Source: Ixodes scapularis (taxonomy: Eukaryota; Arthropoda; Arachnida; Ixodida; Ixodidae). Taken from it: a DNA stretch of 64,000 bases. The position numbers and the translations under genes were made by a program. The notes beneath the pieces were generated by a model that ran no database searches, was not told where the DNA came from, and saw only the letters and a program-made list of their open reading frames with translations. Location of the stretch: NCBI RefSeq assembly GCF_016920785.2, contig NW_024609835.1:170124995-170188994 (forward strand), given 5' to 3'. This document shows positions 42,641 through 55,046 of this stretch, piece after piece; positions within the stretch are counted from its first letter, which is position 1, and every line of letters begins with the position of its first letter.

Positions 42641-43849
42641 ATTGGATTTAAATTAGGATTAAAGCTCGTAACTTAGCGCAACAATGTGTAGTAACGTGTT
42701 TCTAATAAGACGACGAAGTTATTTATGAAAAAATGCGTATGCACTGTAATATTTTGCGTGTCTTGCCATCATTTTGGAGTGACACTAAGTTTTCCCGTGT
42801 AGCACCAACACACTTGAAGTGTGTTTCGACGGGTTAAAGTGCACTCGCTTGTAGTGACACTAAACTAGCCCGTCTGACAGGGGTATTAGGCTTTTTCCTT
42901 AAAACAATTTTTACTAAGCTTTGCGGTATGAACTCATGTAGGCGTGACACAAGCTAGTGCGAAAGTTCTTTCAATCAACATGTTTGAATGCTTCATATAC
43001 AGTGACCTTGATTGAACGCCCGAAACATCGCATTTGTCCTGATTATGATTTGTCTGTCGCGCCCAAGGTCGCACAGCAATATTCCATCTTTTCTAATGCC
43101 GCCCATCGATTCCATGAGCTTCCTTCCAAGGTATCCTTAAACCAAGCCCCTGACAGGAGGATGATCTATTAAAAGTGGTGTATTGAGAAGGTAGGTAGTT
43201 CTCTATCCGATAATTCTAATCCAATCACAGACAGTACGATATATTCCTTTTCAAACCGACTGAAATATCTACCTTGTTAAAAATTGGAAGTATTCGAAAA
43301 TTTACTGTTACTTTTACAAGTAACGGTAAACTACTTTTCGTCTCAAGCAGCGGCGTCACTATTGTGAGCGGCGCCCGAAGCTGACGCCTGCCGCGACCCC
43401 CCCGCCCCCCCCCCCCCCCCCCCCCCCCCGCCGCCCCCTCAGGCCACTGGCTGGTTGCTTCCCGTAGCACCCTCCTCCTGCTCGTTGGCCGCCTCAATAC
43501 TCACCCATCCTCCCCTCGAGGCACGCTGCGACACCCCTCTGAGCGCTGCACCCGGGTAGGTAACGCCACTAGTAAAACACCTGATTACATGTTATCAGTA
43601 TTCGAAATTGATTACTCGAATTAACTAATCACTGGAACACTTTTAATAAAGGCTCACTCCAATTATAATCAATCACTTTTTGTGATTGATTAGAATTGGA
43701 ACTAGAACTTTCTAGGCCGCCCCTCACCGATGTCCTCGGTGGCGCGGTCCACCCTGAGTTGGCCGCCATGTCGTTCCGGTGGTGGAGTTTGGTAGCGGTG
43801 TTGTCCGCGAGACATGTTTTGTAACTCTATGCTTTTCATATGTTTGAAA
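42641..43849. other. Unassigned stretch with shared MITE end and poly(C)
   Basis: 42775-42890 is the inverted partner of 34697-34790. A run of 25 C lies at 43405-43429. A short AATCACTTTTTGTGATT palindrome lies near 43670. No gene recognised. Confidence 0.45.
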
Positions 43850-43853
43850 TTAT

Positions 43854-44874
43854 TCGCAAAGGTCGTTCCAATTGTCGATACATAACTTATTGGCGTAAGA
43901 ATGAGCTTCCTTTGCAAGCTTGTTTGTCTTAGTTAAGTCTTTGCGATTTCTGGATGTGCTATATTTGTCAATGAATTCCTGTCTGTGTTGCCATAGTGAT
44001 AGAATGTGTGTGTGTCAAAATTTGGGCCTACCGCGTTTACTGCTTTCTGAATTGTCGCTTTTCCATATGCTTCTTTCATAGCGTGGGTTAGCTCGTCTAT
44101 GTTAGTTATGTGGTATTCTTGATTCAAGATTGTTCTGAAATCATCCCAGATGATGGTCTTGCTCTTTCTTTTCAGTTTAAGCTTGCTTCCGAGTTCTAGC
44201 GTTATGTGTATTGGAAAATGATCGCTTCCCCATGGGTCAATATTATCGCATTTCCAGGTTATTATAGACTTTTGTGATGCAAGGGTTAAATCGGGTGTTG
44301 TGTCTTTCTGTTTGGGCCCTTGTCCGAGTCTGGTTTTAATTTCGAGGTCATTCAGTAGGTTGAGCCCTGCTTTTTCATATTCTTCTCGAATTTTGACACC
44401 TCTCTCATTGGGTTGGTCTTGTCCCCAGTCCACGTGCCAGGCGTTGAAATCTCCCCCAATTACGATGTGGTGCTTGGGATACGTGTTAACAAAGTGTGTA
44501 GCCTATACCGATATGAGCATGATCTTGATGTCGTTATCTGTTGTGCGGACTGCTACTATTTCTTGGGTTTGGTTGCACCATTGAGTAGTGTCTAATTGCT
44601 CATATGGCAGTGGTTTTTTTAAGTTCACCGCTACTTGGGCTCGGACTTTTTCTTTCTTGCCTCTTTTGTGGATGATTGAGGGTTATGTGATGCTTCTGTA
44701 TCCTCTAAGACTGATGCTGTCCCGATTTATTTCTTGTAATATTAGTGCATCTTTAGGTTCTTGTTGCAGTCGTAAACTAAGTTCCGCCCTGCGAACTTGG
44801 AGGTTCCGGCAGTTCCATTGGAGAAAGTCGAGTGTCTTAGTCTTCCGGGAATCCCTAGATGGTTTGTTCTGCAT
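43854..44874 (-). pseudogene. LINE ORF2 endonuclease fragment
   Basis: ATG at 44874 leads after 17 residues into FLQWNCRNLQ, the start of an APE-type endonuclease; LILQEIN, VIGGDFNAWHVDWG, TTPDL and PWGSDHFP supply the remaining catalytic motifs. In-frame stops are TAA at 44685-44683 and TAG at 44505-44503. A stop closes the frame at 43933 and a neighbouring frame continues the linker to about 43854. No RT follows. Confidence 0.85.
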
Positions 44875-46588
44875 TCTGGGTGGGGGTGGAGGTATCCTCT
44901 ATGCTGCATTGTTGTACTTGTGATTTCTGGAACTGCATAAACAAGATTTGAAATTGCTGCATCATCTGCTGCATCTGTTGCTGCTGCTGTATTTGTTGCT
45001 GAATTTGTGGGTGTAGCATTTGCTGTGTTTGTTACGTTTTCTGAGCTTGTGTTTCCATGAAGCGCAGCACTTTCTCTTCCCAATTCCCGTTTTTGGGTAG
45101 CTTGGTTAACCGCGCAGATCGGCGGGTTGTCTGATGGTGTTGGGTTTTTTTGTGAAGGAGGGAATGAGCACCATCGTTTGTTCAACAGTCTTCTTGATTG
45201 CATCTTGCTTCTTTTTTTCCAGTTCTGTTTGTCTGCGTTGCTTGGCACGTTCTTCTTCTTGTTTGTCTTTTTCAATTTCCACTTTGAGCTGGGCCACACG
45301 TCTTTCAAGTTCCTTTAGTTGATTTTCTTTGGCTTCGATTGATGTCTTGTTCGTTGAATACGTTCTCTTGGCCATGTTGGCATTGGCGTTTGGTAGATAC
45401 TGCTTGTATGTCGTGCAGTTGGTGCCGGTGGGGCCCTTCTTGATACTGCCGATGTTTTCCAGCGGCGGGAACTCGTTGAGGTCTTGTAGGGGGGAGAAGC
45501 GATTTTGGTGACAGGATGTTCTTTCTCAAAGTGTGCTTTGGTTGTGCAAGGCAGTTGCCGTCATCTTCCGTAGAGACACACTTGCCACATTTGTTGCTTT
45601 GCTTTTTGTCTGTGTCATTGCCTGTGCTCCTCTTTGCAGCTTTGCGTCCGTGCTTTTTTGGTCTCGCAGTTGGGGTCGAAGGCTGTATGTCCCGACACAT
45701 GGCAGTTAGGGCAATACGTATCTTCGCATTGTTCTCCTTCTGGTTGAAGTTCACCGCAACGCTTACATCTCTGCTCTCTCATGCAGACAGCTGCCTTATG
45801 CCCGATGCCGTGGCATCTGAGGCACAGGACGGCTGTTGGTTTGTACGTGTATACTCTGAACAGTCTTCCGCGATGCGTGATTTTCCTAGGAACTCTATTT
45901 CCATCGAACGTAACAAGAAATGTTCCTCTCCTCCCAATGGGTCTTGCATGTAGGACATTGCAGTAGTCAGAGTCTGAGTAGTCGACAATGTCTTGTGCTG
46001 TGAACTCGGCATCCACGTCGCGTATTACTCCTCTGGGCATGAGGCCCGTGGTGGATCTCTATGTTCGGACCCCTACCTCTGTGCCGTCACCCAGCGTCAA
46101 AGTGCTCATCTGGAGGATGTCCCCTGCGTGCGCCTCACTGTAAATGGCTATGGTGTTGTTTCTGTGATTAAGATCGTAGCTAGGTCTGTCTCTGTTGCAA
46201 GGAATTGTAAAAAGCTGTTTCGGTTTGTCTATGAGGATCCGCGATAAGATGTTAGATATTCTGGTTTGCCCGTCGTGGGTTTCAACACAATCACAATCTT
46301 TGGTTCGTCAAAGCGCTCAAGGTCGGTTCCCCATTGTGTTTTTTGTTTTTTGTATGTGACTCGCGTCCAACTGTTTGTCGTTTCAGGAGGAGAACTATCG
46401 TTGATGTTAGCTATCCTCTTAATCTCGTCATCGCTGATCACGAAACTATCGTCCCGGTCCTGACTACGGAATCTTTTCGCCGGAATTATCACCTTTCTTG
46501 CGTTGTTCTTGTTGGGCTCTAGCTCCATGCTATTGCTTTCGTCGTTCTCGGTGCACCTTTCGTTCGGTGTCGTTTCAGTACTCGCCAT
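44855..46588 (-). pseudogene. LINE ORF1, frameshifted
   Basis: Starts ATG at 46588 (MASTETTPNE). A frameshift near 46255, a TAG at 46061-46059 and further frame changes near 45660 and 45500 break it. The middle part has zinc knuckles: CLRCHGIGHKAAVC, CKRC...C and CPNCHVSGHTAFDPNC. A Lys/Glu-rich coiled coil (45106-45375) follows, then a Gln-rich stretch, and the TAG at 44857-44855 overlaps the ORF2 start. Layout matches ORF1 of the neighbouring LINE, with a longer coiled coil. Confidence 0.8.
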
Positions 46589-46974
46589 GTTCAGAATGCG
46601 GGGTGATGGGCAGGCCTAGTTCTGCCAACCCGGGGTCCGGGCCTACGACGGCCTCTCGAGGTGAGAATTAAAAGAAAGACTCACCTACATTTGGTTCTGC
46701 TGGGAGTCTTTCGATGGGTCGCCGTCTTTAGGTAAAAAATTTGGGTTGAGGGACCCAGTTGATGGGTAGGAATTTAGTGGCGTTAGTGGAGTTGAAGCGA
46801 ACGCTGCTGCTCCTCATGCCACTTCGTCGTCCTTTTTCGAGGGTTTCACGTTTCATCTTAATACAAATTCAATTGTAAGTCAGTCCGCTTGTCGTTTACA
46901 TCCCTCTCACTTGTCCTTCGTCTAAGTTTTGCACTTTTTTGGGGTTGCTAAAGGGGTTGAGCGGTGAAGTCCAG

Positions 46975-47760
46975 AAGTTAGAGGATTTTGTCGCTGTAGC
47001 CTTCCTCATCAGCCTGTACACAGCGGCTAAAGTTCTTGTATTGACACTACGCCTGTCGAAGGCAATACAGGTTATGTCAACCGACTTGCCATCAGCTCTT
47101 TCTTACGTAAAAGAAGTAAACGCAGCATTAGAACGAATGCGGCAGGACGTGGAACATGAGTTCAAAAACATGTCTGACGGAGCCACAAAAGCAGAGGAAT
47201 TCTTTGACACAGCGTTAGATCGACCAAAACGCTGGGGAAACATGGGCACATTGAACGACCCTGAGTCCTTCTATCGGGTTCAGGCCTGCCTACCCCACTT
47301 CGACTGTTTGGACAGCCAACTGAGAGCAAGATTTGAAAAAGAAATGAGTTCGTTCTACTTTTGTTCTGCTGTGTTCTTCCTTCGAAGTAGTTTCCAACCT
47401 CCAAGACCCAGTTGCTGAAGACACGTTACCCGACTTCTACTCGAAGAACGTTGACAGTAGCCGGGTAATCGGCGAGCTGAGGATGTGGCGACACAAGGGG
47501 TAGAATAACAGAAATTCCACAGCGAGTGCCATCCAAGATTTTGACGCGTGTGACCCCTGTTCTTCCCCAATATTCAAGATTCTTCCGATCTTGGTCACGC
47601 TCCTCGTGACGACGGCCAACCCCTGAGCACTCATTCTCCACCCTGAGAAGCCTGAAGACCTGCCTAAGCTCCACAATGTCCCAAGCGAGTCTTGTAGGAA
47701 TTGTCCTTCTGCATTTACACCGAGAAGTGGCGGTTGATAAAAATAAAGGATACGCCGTTT
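46975..47760 (+). pseudogene. hAT transposase C-terminal relic (ZMYM1/DUF4371-like)
   Basis: The frame 46939-47418 contains LSKAIQVMSTDLPSALSYV, EVNAALERMRQDVEHEF and DPESFYRVQACLPHFDCLDSQLRARF, the helical C-terminal part of hAT transposases of the KRAB/ZMYM1-like kind. After frame changes the dimerisation segment appears at about 47622-47760: EHSFSTLRSLKTCL, SSTMSQASLVGIVLLHLHRE, corresponding to the ERSFSTLRRLK signature of the family. The catalytic centre upstream is absent. It lies head-on to the 5' end of the minus-strand LINE. Confidence 0.8.
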
Positions 47761-48055
47761 CGCACTGTCCTCACTCAGTCGCCTTGACTCTCTTGTGAGT
47801 GTACTTTGGAACCGTTAGATATCGACACCGACGAACAAATCAGGTCAGATTTGTGTTGGTTAGATCAGGTTAAGATCAGGAGTACTTTGTGGTGGAGCAG
47901 ATTTTTAGTGTTTATCGTCCATCAATCCATTAAGCAGCTCTGCATTTCTACTTATGCATCATTGTTTTATCATCCCGGATGTCTGGAGGCTTCGTGCATT
48001 GGAGTCGTGCTCTATAAAAATATTTGCTTTTATGATTCTTGTTTTCTGCAGAGCC

Positions 48056-48597
48056 GTATATGGGGAAGGTTTGGTAAGTCTATGAATCTCGCCGCCGTAA
48101 CGCTCTCCTCCCGAGTGTGCCAATCAGCACGCGGCGCAGAGCGAGAGGCATGAGCGCATGCGCGTGAACTCCCGGCTGCTCCCAGCTGAGCGGGGAGGGC
48201 CACCATTTTCGTTCATTCGCCCGGCGGAATGCATGGGATCGGCATCTAAATCGCGATTATTTCCTTTTATATCACTGGCTCTGGCAAGAAAATGATATAC
48301 TGTTATTCCTCGGCGGGTTAAAAAGCTAATAAATGAAGTTTTCTCGACGTATGGCCGCAAACTTTTATTCAGGCGAAAATGAAGTCGGCCCGTAGCAGAC
48401 GACGCGTGGCCTCAGCAGTGCTCTTCTCCGCCCAGTCTCCGACAGCGTTGCGAAAACATGGCGGTAGTCTCCGCTCTGCTCCCCTCTTTCTCTCTTAAGC
48501 TCCTTCGGCGCTCTCCTCCCTCTCATTCACTTTTTTTCTCTCCAGCGCCCTCGTTGGCACACCCACTGGCCAAACTCTCCGAATATAGACCCTTTAA
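48056..48597. mobile_element. Candidate MITE with GTTTGG-type ends
   Basis: TATATGGGGAAGGTTTGG at 48056 and, inverted, CCAAACTCTCCGAATATA at 48571-48588 form imperfect ends; GAGTGTGCCAAT and the inverted GTTGGCACAC lie just inside. Non-coding in between. The right-hand end resembles 26775-26794. Confidence 0.4.
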
Positions 48598-48642
48598 GGC
48601 AACATTGCATGGGCGCCGCCATCTTGGCGTCACGTGACCCTG

Positions 48643-49992
48643 CCGCCATAGCCGCCCTTCAGTTTCTCGCCGTTCCTCCGCGTTGTGTACTGCACCGGCC
48701 CCTACCGGAGCTTCGTTTTCGCGTTCTTTTACGTTCCACGTTGAAATCGTGTGTTTTCTTTGGGTCTTTTCGATCTTTCGGTCTTTCATTTAATCATTTC
48801 ATATCTATATTTCAACACAGCTCTTGTATTTTCGTATTTATGAAATGGAATCGGACAGCGAACGGATCGACGATACACGATTATGGCTTCAGAGACCATG
48901 TAAGTTCATACCATTCTAACGTTTTTCTCGCTAATAAAGGCAGTCAACACCATTGCGACATATGCAAATCTCAACTGACGCAGTAAGGCTATCCAGTCGT
49001 GCTTCTCGCTGCATGTGCGCGCTTGTTTCCGTAGAGCCGACCCGCATGTAAGCGATTTAGCGTGCGACGAGACGAGCGACGGCGACAACGACGAGAGTCA
49101 GCGATGAAGATTTCTCACTGTCGCCTGTTGCATCGCTCGGTTTCTTGGGTTTTTAGAAAACGTCGCTCACCGTCTTGGTCGCTTGCTCCCGTCGCTTCCA
49201 TGCGGTTTGCCTCGTCGCGCGACTGCCCGAGCGACAGCGAAGGGGGTCACCGTCGCTTGTCCCGTTGCTCGCCGAATCGCTTGCACGCGGTTTATACTTA
49301 ATATTGAGGCGCCAATGGTTCATTGCTGTGTGCATGGAAATTAATTGAGTATAAACCGCATGTGAGCAATTTGGCGAGCGACCAGATAAGCGACGGCGAA
49401 CCGCTTCGCTGTCGCTCAGTCAGTCGCGCGACGAGGCAAACCGCATGGAAGTGACGGAGCAAGCGACCAAGACGATGAGCGACGTTTTCTAAAAACCCAA
49501 AAAAACAAGCGATGCAACAGGCGACAGTATATGTAAATAAAAAAAAGAAAAAAGTCTCCGTCGCTCGCCTCGTCGCACGCTAAGTCGCTGACATGCGGGT
49601 CGGCTTTACGGAAACGAGCGCGCACATGCAGCGAGAAGCACGACTGCGATAGGCTTACTGCGTCAGTTGCAATTTACATATGTCGCAATAGTGTTGACTG
49701 TCCTTTATTAGCGACAAAAACGTAAGAATGGGATGAACTTACATGGTCATTGAAGCCTCATAATCTTGTATCGTCGACCCATTCGCTGTCCGATTCCATT
49801 TCATAAATAAGAGTTACAAGAGCTATGTCGAAATATAAATATCCAATGAAAGTTCTAAATAGCGAAAAGACCCATAGAAAGTGCAAGATTTCAACGCGGA
49901 ACGTAAATGAACACGAAAACGAATCTCCGGTAGTGGCCTGTGCAGTACACAACGCGGAGCAACGGCGAGGAACTGAAGGTCGGCTATGGCGG
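48643..49992. mobile_element. Large foldback element (arms ~650 bp)
   Basis: 48643-49302 and 49344-49992 are imperfect inverted copies of each other with a loop of about 41 bases. Mirror-image landmarks include ATGGAATCGGACAGCGAA (48845 / 49802 inverted), the ACGCAGTAAG/CTTACTGCG words (48978 / 49653) and TTTATACTTAAT (49291) against its partner at 49344. Both arms are rich in GTCGCT/AGCGAC words near the centre. No transposase frame spans it. Confidence 0.85.
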
Positions 49993-51473
49993 CCCGGAAA
50001 GCGCGCGAAGGGCGCGCCGACTGGTGGCAGCTCGTGTAACTAACTCGCTGAAAGCGTCACGGCGCGGTGGTGGCGCGTCGGTCGCACTTCCGGTCTGGGG
50101 CTGTGGGCAGAGGTCCCCATGCCAGACGTGTATTCCTGTGTTGTTTTGAAAGGAACCAGACAAAAACCTGCCTTCTCGTCAAAACGCCGCGACTGGGGCC
50201 ATACCAAAAGTGTCGAGAAAGGTTTGAAGGTCAGTTTTCACGTGCTCGGTTCGTCCGAGAATCTGGATATGTGCCGTGAAAAGGGAAAAGCAGACGCCAC
50301 CGGACGATTGCTTGGGCGAGAAGCACTTTGGGCTGAATTCACAGATACTTGTGGTCATCAGATTTATTTGTTTTGTTCCAACATGAACGCCAGAAAATTC
50401 AAGTTGTGCGGACCACCTGTCTACGTTCAGTGCGTCTTCAAGTTCAAACGGCCGCCTGATTGTTCAAATTGTCGTCTGCTCTTTCAAACGTTTCTGCTTG
50501 TCGTCTGCTCTCTTAGACGACGCCGGTCCGTAGACCAAATGTTGGCCCGGTACTTGCGATAAGAAGTGAGTGCAGGCCTCAAAAGACTTAAATTTGAAGG
50601 TTGGTAAGCAGGCTCGATGTAAACAGAAGATACAAGGAGACTTTGGTCATTGTTACCAGTGACCAACACCGACTTGTTGTGCCTAATTCAGTTGGTCCGA
50701 TTCTGCTTGCGATTTTCAGTATCGTCGTCGACCATGTCAGCTACGGTTCACGCTTTTGCAGCCCGAGCGGCGTCGTGACTGAAAATTCCGAGCGAAATCT
50801 CATCGTGCGAATCAGGCTTTAGCGTACAATCTGCGGCGTCCACGCGGAATGAATCGCCACATGTCACATTATTCACGCGAAGTTTTGCGGTGTAACGAGC
50901 CTCGGTAATTTCGCTGACGCCACTCAGGATAGTCAGACATCGTCAGGAAGACGTAGAATCAACAATACAGACGCGAAAAAGGGCAGGGGGACTCACACCG
51001 ACGCCGACAATATCGCATTTCAATGGTTTGTTTATGGGCGACGGCGAGATTCTTGCCCATACCCCCATCGCGCATGCGCGGCGCCGGTGGCGTCCGCTAG
51101 GGGCGCTCCGGGCGCTCCGGTTTGTTTGTAAACATGAGTTGGTGTATACGGCTCTGGTTTTCTGCGTTTTCTGATAACTCTGGCGCCCTCTGTCGACGTG
51201 ACCTGTAAATAAAAAGAAGTAAAATTAAAATGTCCTCCTAGTGAGACATTTTAGGAGCATCTTTTTCAGATCTGACAATCATCCCAAAACCACTATGACA
51301 ACTTTATTTTAATTGTGCAATACAAGAATGCATGGGAAAAAAATGAAAACAATTTTATTTCCTCCCCAACCCCCCCTGGGATTTCCTTTTTCTCTTTACC
51401 TTTTCCCCTTTAAGGCCCGTTCACACTCTTGCGACTGCTTGCGACCTCTTAAACCTGGGTTCCTTAAAACTCC
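49993..51473. other. Unassigned stretch
   Basis: The plus frame 50119-50562 (147 residues) is the longest here and matches no family I know. A GCGCATGCGC word near 51070 and TTTGTTTGTAAACA near 51122 recall 31.2-31.3 kb. Confidence 0.4.
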
Positions 51474-51510
51474 TTAAGGCTGCGGTACCACGGCGGCCAT
51501 CTTGAACAAA
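51474..51510 (+). repeat. TTAA-flanked terminus, left of a 7.9-kb pair
   Basis: TTAAGGCTGCGGTACCACGG continues into CGGCCAT. The inverted equivalent ends in CCGCAGCCTTAA at 59346. Confidence 0.6.
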
Positions 51511-53281
51511 ACATTAGTTGAACCACCAGGGCGGCGTTGGCTGTCCGTGTGAGCAAATGCTGCAAGACCTGGGCGCCAATTTCGAAACCCTTTTTCCCGT
51601 CGTTTGCGACCTTGAGTTTCCTTCTCCACTCTTACGCCCCTCCTCTCACGTGTTCACCCTCTGGCGCGTCGCGCCCACGTTCATTGTTGGGAGGATAATG
51701 TACCGATAATCCCCAACTTGAGGCCCCCTGCCAAAATTGTCCGGCTGCCAAGTGATTTGCGCGAGATGGGGTTTTGAAGCGGTATGAAAAAGTGGGACCG
51801 TCAATTTTGAACTATGCTTTTTCCACACTGCATAAGTTGTGTACGGGGCTGGCCAAGGCACGGGCGCGAGGACGTAACTGTATACAATGCTTGGGTTGCA
51901 GGAGCACTCGCGCGTAGAAATGGTAGGACGCGCTTTCTGAAATCACTCGCCTACATTCCGCAGCGTTGCAATCCTACGAGTAAAAAAGAGTACATCTTCG
52001 GACAGTGCGTGAGTTCATGAGCGTAACAGTATAGTACATCTGAGCGGGCCCTGGATGCCGGCCGTACGAAAGACACACCTCGCGCTTCCTGTCACCACTG
52101 CCTATGCTTGCACGCGCTGCCGATTGGCGGTCCTTTCTTTATTTTGTTTCGTCGCTCTTTTGGAAATACTGAAACTAATATTTTCTCAGACCCTGCTCAT
52201 CGTACCTCTGCACTACAGTTGTGTAAACACATTGCGATGTAATTTGAGATATGGGACGGAGTGTCTTCATTCTTATTTCGTGTGTAATGCCGGCATAATA
52301 TTCCTTTGCTGCGAGAGGGTAAAAATAATGGTAGGGTCGGGAGCAACAAATATTTCAATGACCGAATTAAGATCAAACATCGGTAAGAACATAAAAAAGA
52401 AATCACATGGGGACAAGAAAAAGATTGCTACAAGAGGATGGTGCGCGGGGCACAAACAATATTCGGAGTGACGTTGAGGGAACGCGACAAGCCAGATCTT
52501 TCCTGATGGCAGCCGTAAAAGGAAGCGAGGTAAACGTTGATCTTGTGCCTCGATTTGATCGGCTTTGCACGGAAACTCGTCGACTACCGACTATCTTGTC
52601 AGTGGTGAACATAGTGAACATGAACTGGATGATTTTTTTTTTTTTTGTTTTTGCTTCTGTAGCTAAATGAGAGTATGGAAATATGAGACGTCCGCTGACG
52701 CTTGCGTCGGCTAAAGGAACCTCAATCGCCGATCGCGGCCGATGTCATGGGCGTATACAAATACATCAAGTCGTCTGGGCGGGAGCAGTTGAAGCGCCGC
52801 ACTTTTTTGGCCGGTCAGTAGAGACTCCGCGAATTCTGACTCGAGGCTACTCTGTGCGGAGGGAGCCGCTACTGAGCGCGACCAATCGGAAACCAAGGAT
52901 GGCTGAAATTTCCTAATTGCCATGAGATTTGCGAATTCGTTCTTCCCGTCGTAGTAAATTCGTCCGAATCGCTATTCGATTTACTAATCGATTATTTGGA
53001 TGAAAAGATATATTTCAAGATTCGTACGTGGCCCACCAAATGGCAATAAAATTGGTATAGGATTTCAAACCTATATAGTGTCACCCTAATTTACAAACGT
53101 GTTTCACTTGAAATTAGAGTTCACACGCAAGCGAGCTGGTGGAAGCCTATACTAAAAAGGCCAGAAACGGGAGAAAAGAAATAAATAAATAAGAGCGGGA
53201 TAAGCGCAACACAGTCTCAAATCACAGCTGAAAATGGTTACTTGGTAAGTGTAAATGTCCAGACATTGTATTAGTAAAATG

Positions 53282-53286
<5 letters not shown>
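51511..53286. other. Unassigned stretch
   Basis: No recognised gene; the frames at 52055-52471 and 52407-52670 overlap and carry no known motif. Confidence 0.4.

Positions 53287-53353
<67 letters not shown>
53287..53353 (+). repeat. (TA)n microsatellite
   Basis: About 33 uninterrupted TA units after GTATATG. Confidence 0.95.
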
Positions 53354-53356
<3 letters not shown>

Positions 53357-53358
<2 letters not shown>

Positions 53359-53506
53359 AAAAATGCGTACTGTCGGAGTTACTAATTCGAAGTTTATTCC
53401 GACGTTTCGAGCGGGGACCGTTCTTCATTAGGTGATGAAGAGTGGTCCCCGCTTGAAACGTCGTAGTAAACCTCGAATTAGTAACTCCGACAGTACGCAT
53501 TTTTGC
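53357..53506. repeat. Inverted pair of Penelope-type tails between (TA)n tracts
   Basis: Arms of about 71 bp (53357-53427 and 53435-53506) are imperfect inverted copies. Each holds GATGAAGA- or ATGAAGAACGGTCCCC-type sequence followed by CGAAACGTCG or TGAAACGTCG and a TAGTAAAC/GGAATAAAC tail. The GAAACGTC words resemble the hammerhead-bearing termini described for Penelope-like elements; the ribozyme core here is incomplete. Confidence 0.55.
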
Positions 53507-53509
53507 CTT

Positions 53510-53513
<4 letters not shown>

Positions 53514-53584
<71 letters not shown>

Positions 53585-53596
53585 GTAGATAGATAT
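53514..53596 (+). repeat. (AT)n then (AG)n and GATA microsatellite
   Basis: About 18 AT units, then about 15 AG units, then TAGGTAGATAGATA. Confidence 0.95.
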
Positions 53597-55030
53597 TTTT
53601 CACTATTTGCTGACGGCCGAAACTAACTATGCAACACAATTTTCGCCAAAGGCTACCGTTATTTACAAAATATGACGAGCGTAGTTATTATATCTGCAAT
53701 AATTTGATAGCAGAAACGTAATTCGATCAAGCTACTTGATGAGTTGGCGTTCAATGAAGCGGTGTTCAATGAAATGTCCACTATTCGATGAAACGCCCAT
53801 CAATAAAGCAGAGCTTCATCGGACGAAGATGCCTAGCTGTTGTGATCCGCAATATTTCGCGCAAAAAAGAAAGACAACAGAATAAACAACAAGTAAAACC
53901 ACAGAGCTGCCCCACCTCATATCACCCTGCAGTTGGAGCTCGACCGACACATTGCGCCGATCAAGCATCACCAACAGCTCAACACCTAAACGCCACGGCG
54001 TTCACTATCTTTGTTTGGGTGATTCCACCCACTAGTATAACAACTCACACAATGCGCCGTGATAAAGTGCTTTTTGTCTTTGTGTATGTGTTTTCGTGAC
54101 ATCTAACCTCTGTTTGCGCTCTGACTAAGAATGAAACCATGTATACTAAAACATCGATAGTGGTCTCTATTTTTAGCAACGCTCGCACACGTCTTGTCTT
54201 TGACGCAGTGGCATTCTCATCTCCCATACACGGACAATTGGACAAAATAGGTTGGTCGGCCTTCACTCATTAGCTGCGGAACGTTTTGACCGTGACGTAT
54301 GTATCATTCAAAGAAGCACCGACAGGCGGGTGCCCCTTTGAAAACAAATCATGCTCGCGTAGAGATATTTAGCGGCTATAGAATAGTCCGTGGGTATCTA
54401 TTTCTAGGCCAACTCGTCGGCGTCAGTCGGTACAGGCGTGATGAAAATGCTGGCAGATGTCGGCTTGACGAGCCCCACACTCTCCCCTTATGGCAGATGG
54501 CAAATAAACCAACAACAATATTTGTTGACGGGCAATTGATTGAAGAGGCCAATCGGTAGTAGGATGACTCGACAAAGGGTAATTCATCAAAAATTCCAAC
54601 TCGTTGACAATTGTCTGTGAGGCCATTCAGTTTCCACATTGCACTCATCTTCTGTGTTAGAACACATACACATGTTAGACATTTTAATATAAGCAAGTTT
54701 CGGGCACCGGATATTTTTGTGAAAAGCTGTTTCACCGAATTTCGCATATCCCGGTTCGTCGAATTTTGATATGAAATCATAATATAATTATTATACTTGT
54801 CACTTCTTCAATTAGAAATGGTTAGAGATAATTATAAAATAAAAGTAGTCTTTCGCAAAAATTATGTCGATTATAGGCTATGCCAACGTAGCCGAACAGT
54901 AAAAAAAATGTTATAAGGGTGTTTTTGTTAGGGTTCAGGAAAGACAAAGGCGATTCTTCAAATGAGCACTGGTCACACAGGCCGACTGGTAACGTAATTA
55001 AAATAAAAGCACCGACTTCACAGAACAGGA
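53597..55030. other. Unassigned stretch
   Basis: 53740-53810 has several TTCAATGAA(A/G)C and TTCGATGAAACG words recalling the 9945-10040 minisatellite. Otherwise nothing recognised. Confidence 0.4.
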
Positions 55031-55046
55031 AAAAACAATTTCATTA

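Larger units (their letters stand above)
43850..46850 (-). mobile_element. 3'-truncated I-group LINE (minus strand)
   Basis: Retains a 5' region, a broken ORF1 and the endonuclease and linker part of ORF2, but lacks RT, RNase H and the 3' end. Similarity to the 36-41.7-kb LINE ends in the linker about 43,855 (AKEAHSYANKLCIDNW block). LINE copies are normally 5'-truncated, so this loss of the 3' half indicates a later deletion or rearrangement. Confidence 0.8.

Noticed and set aside
50119..50562. 147-residue frame as a host gene
   Set aside because: No domain, no signal peptide, no promoter or poly(A) context, and it lies among repeats.
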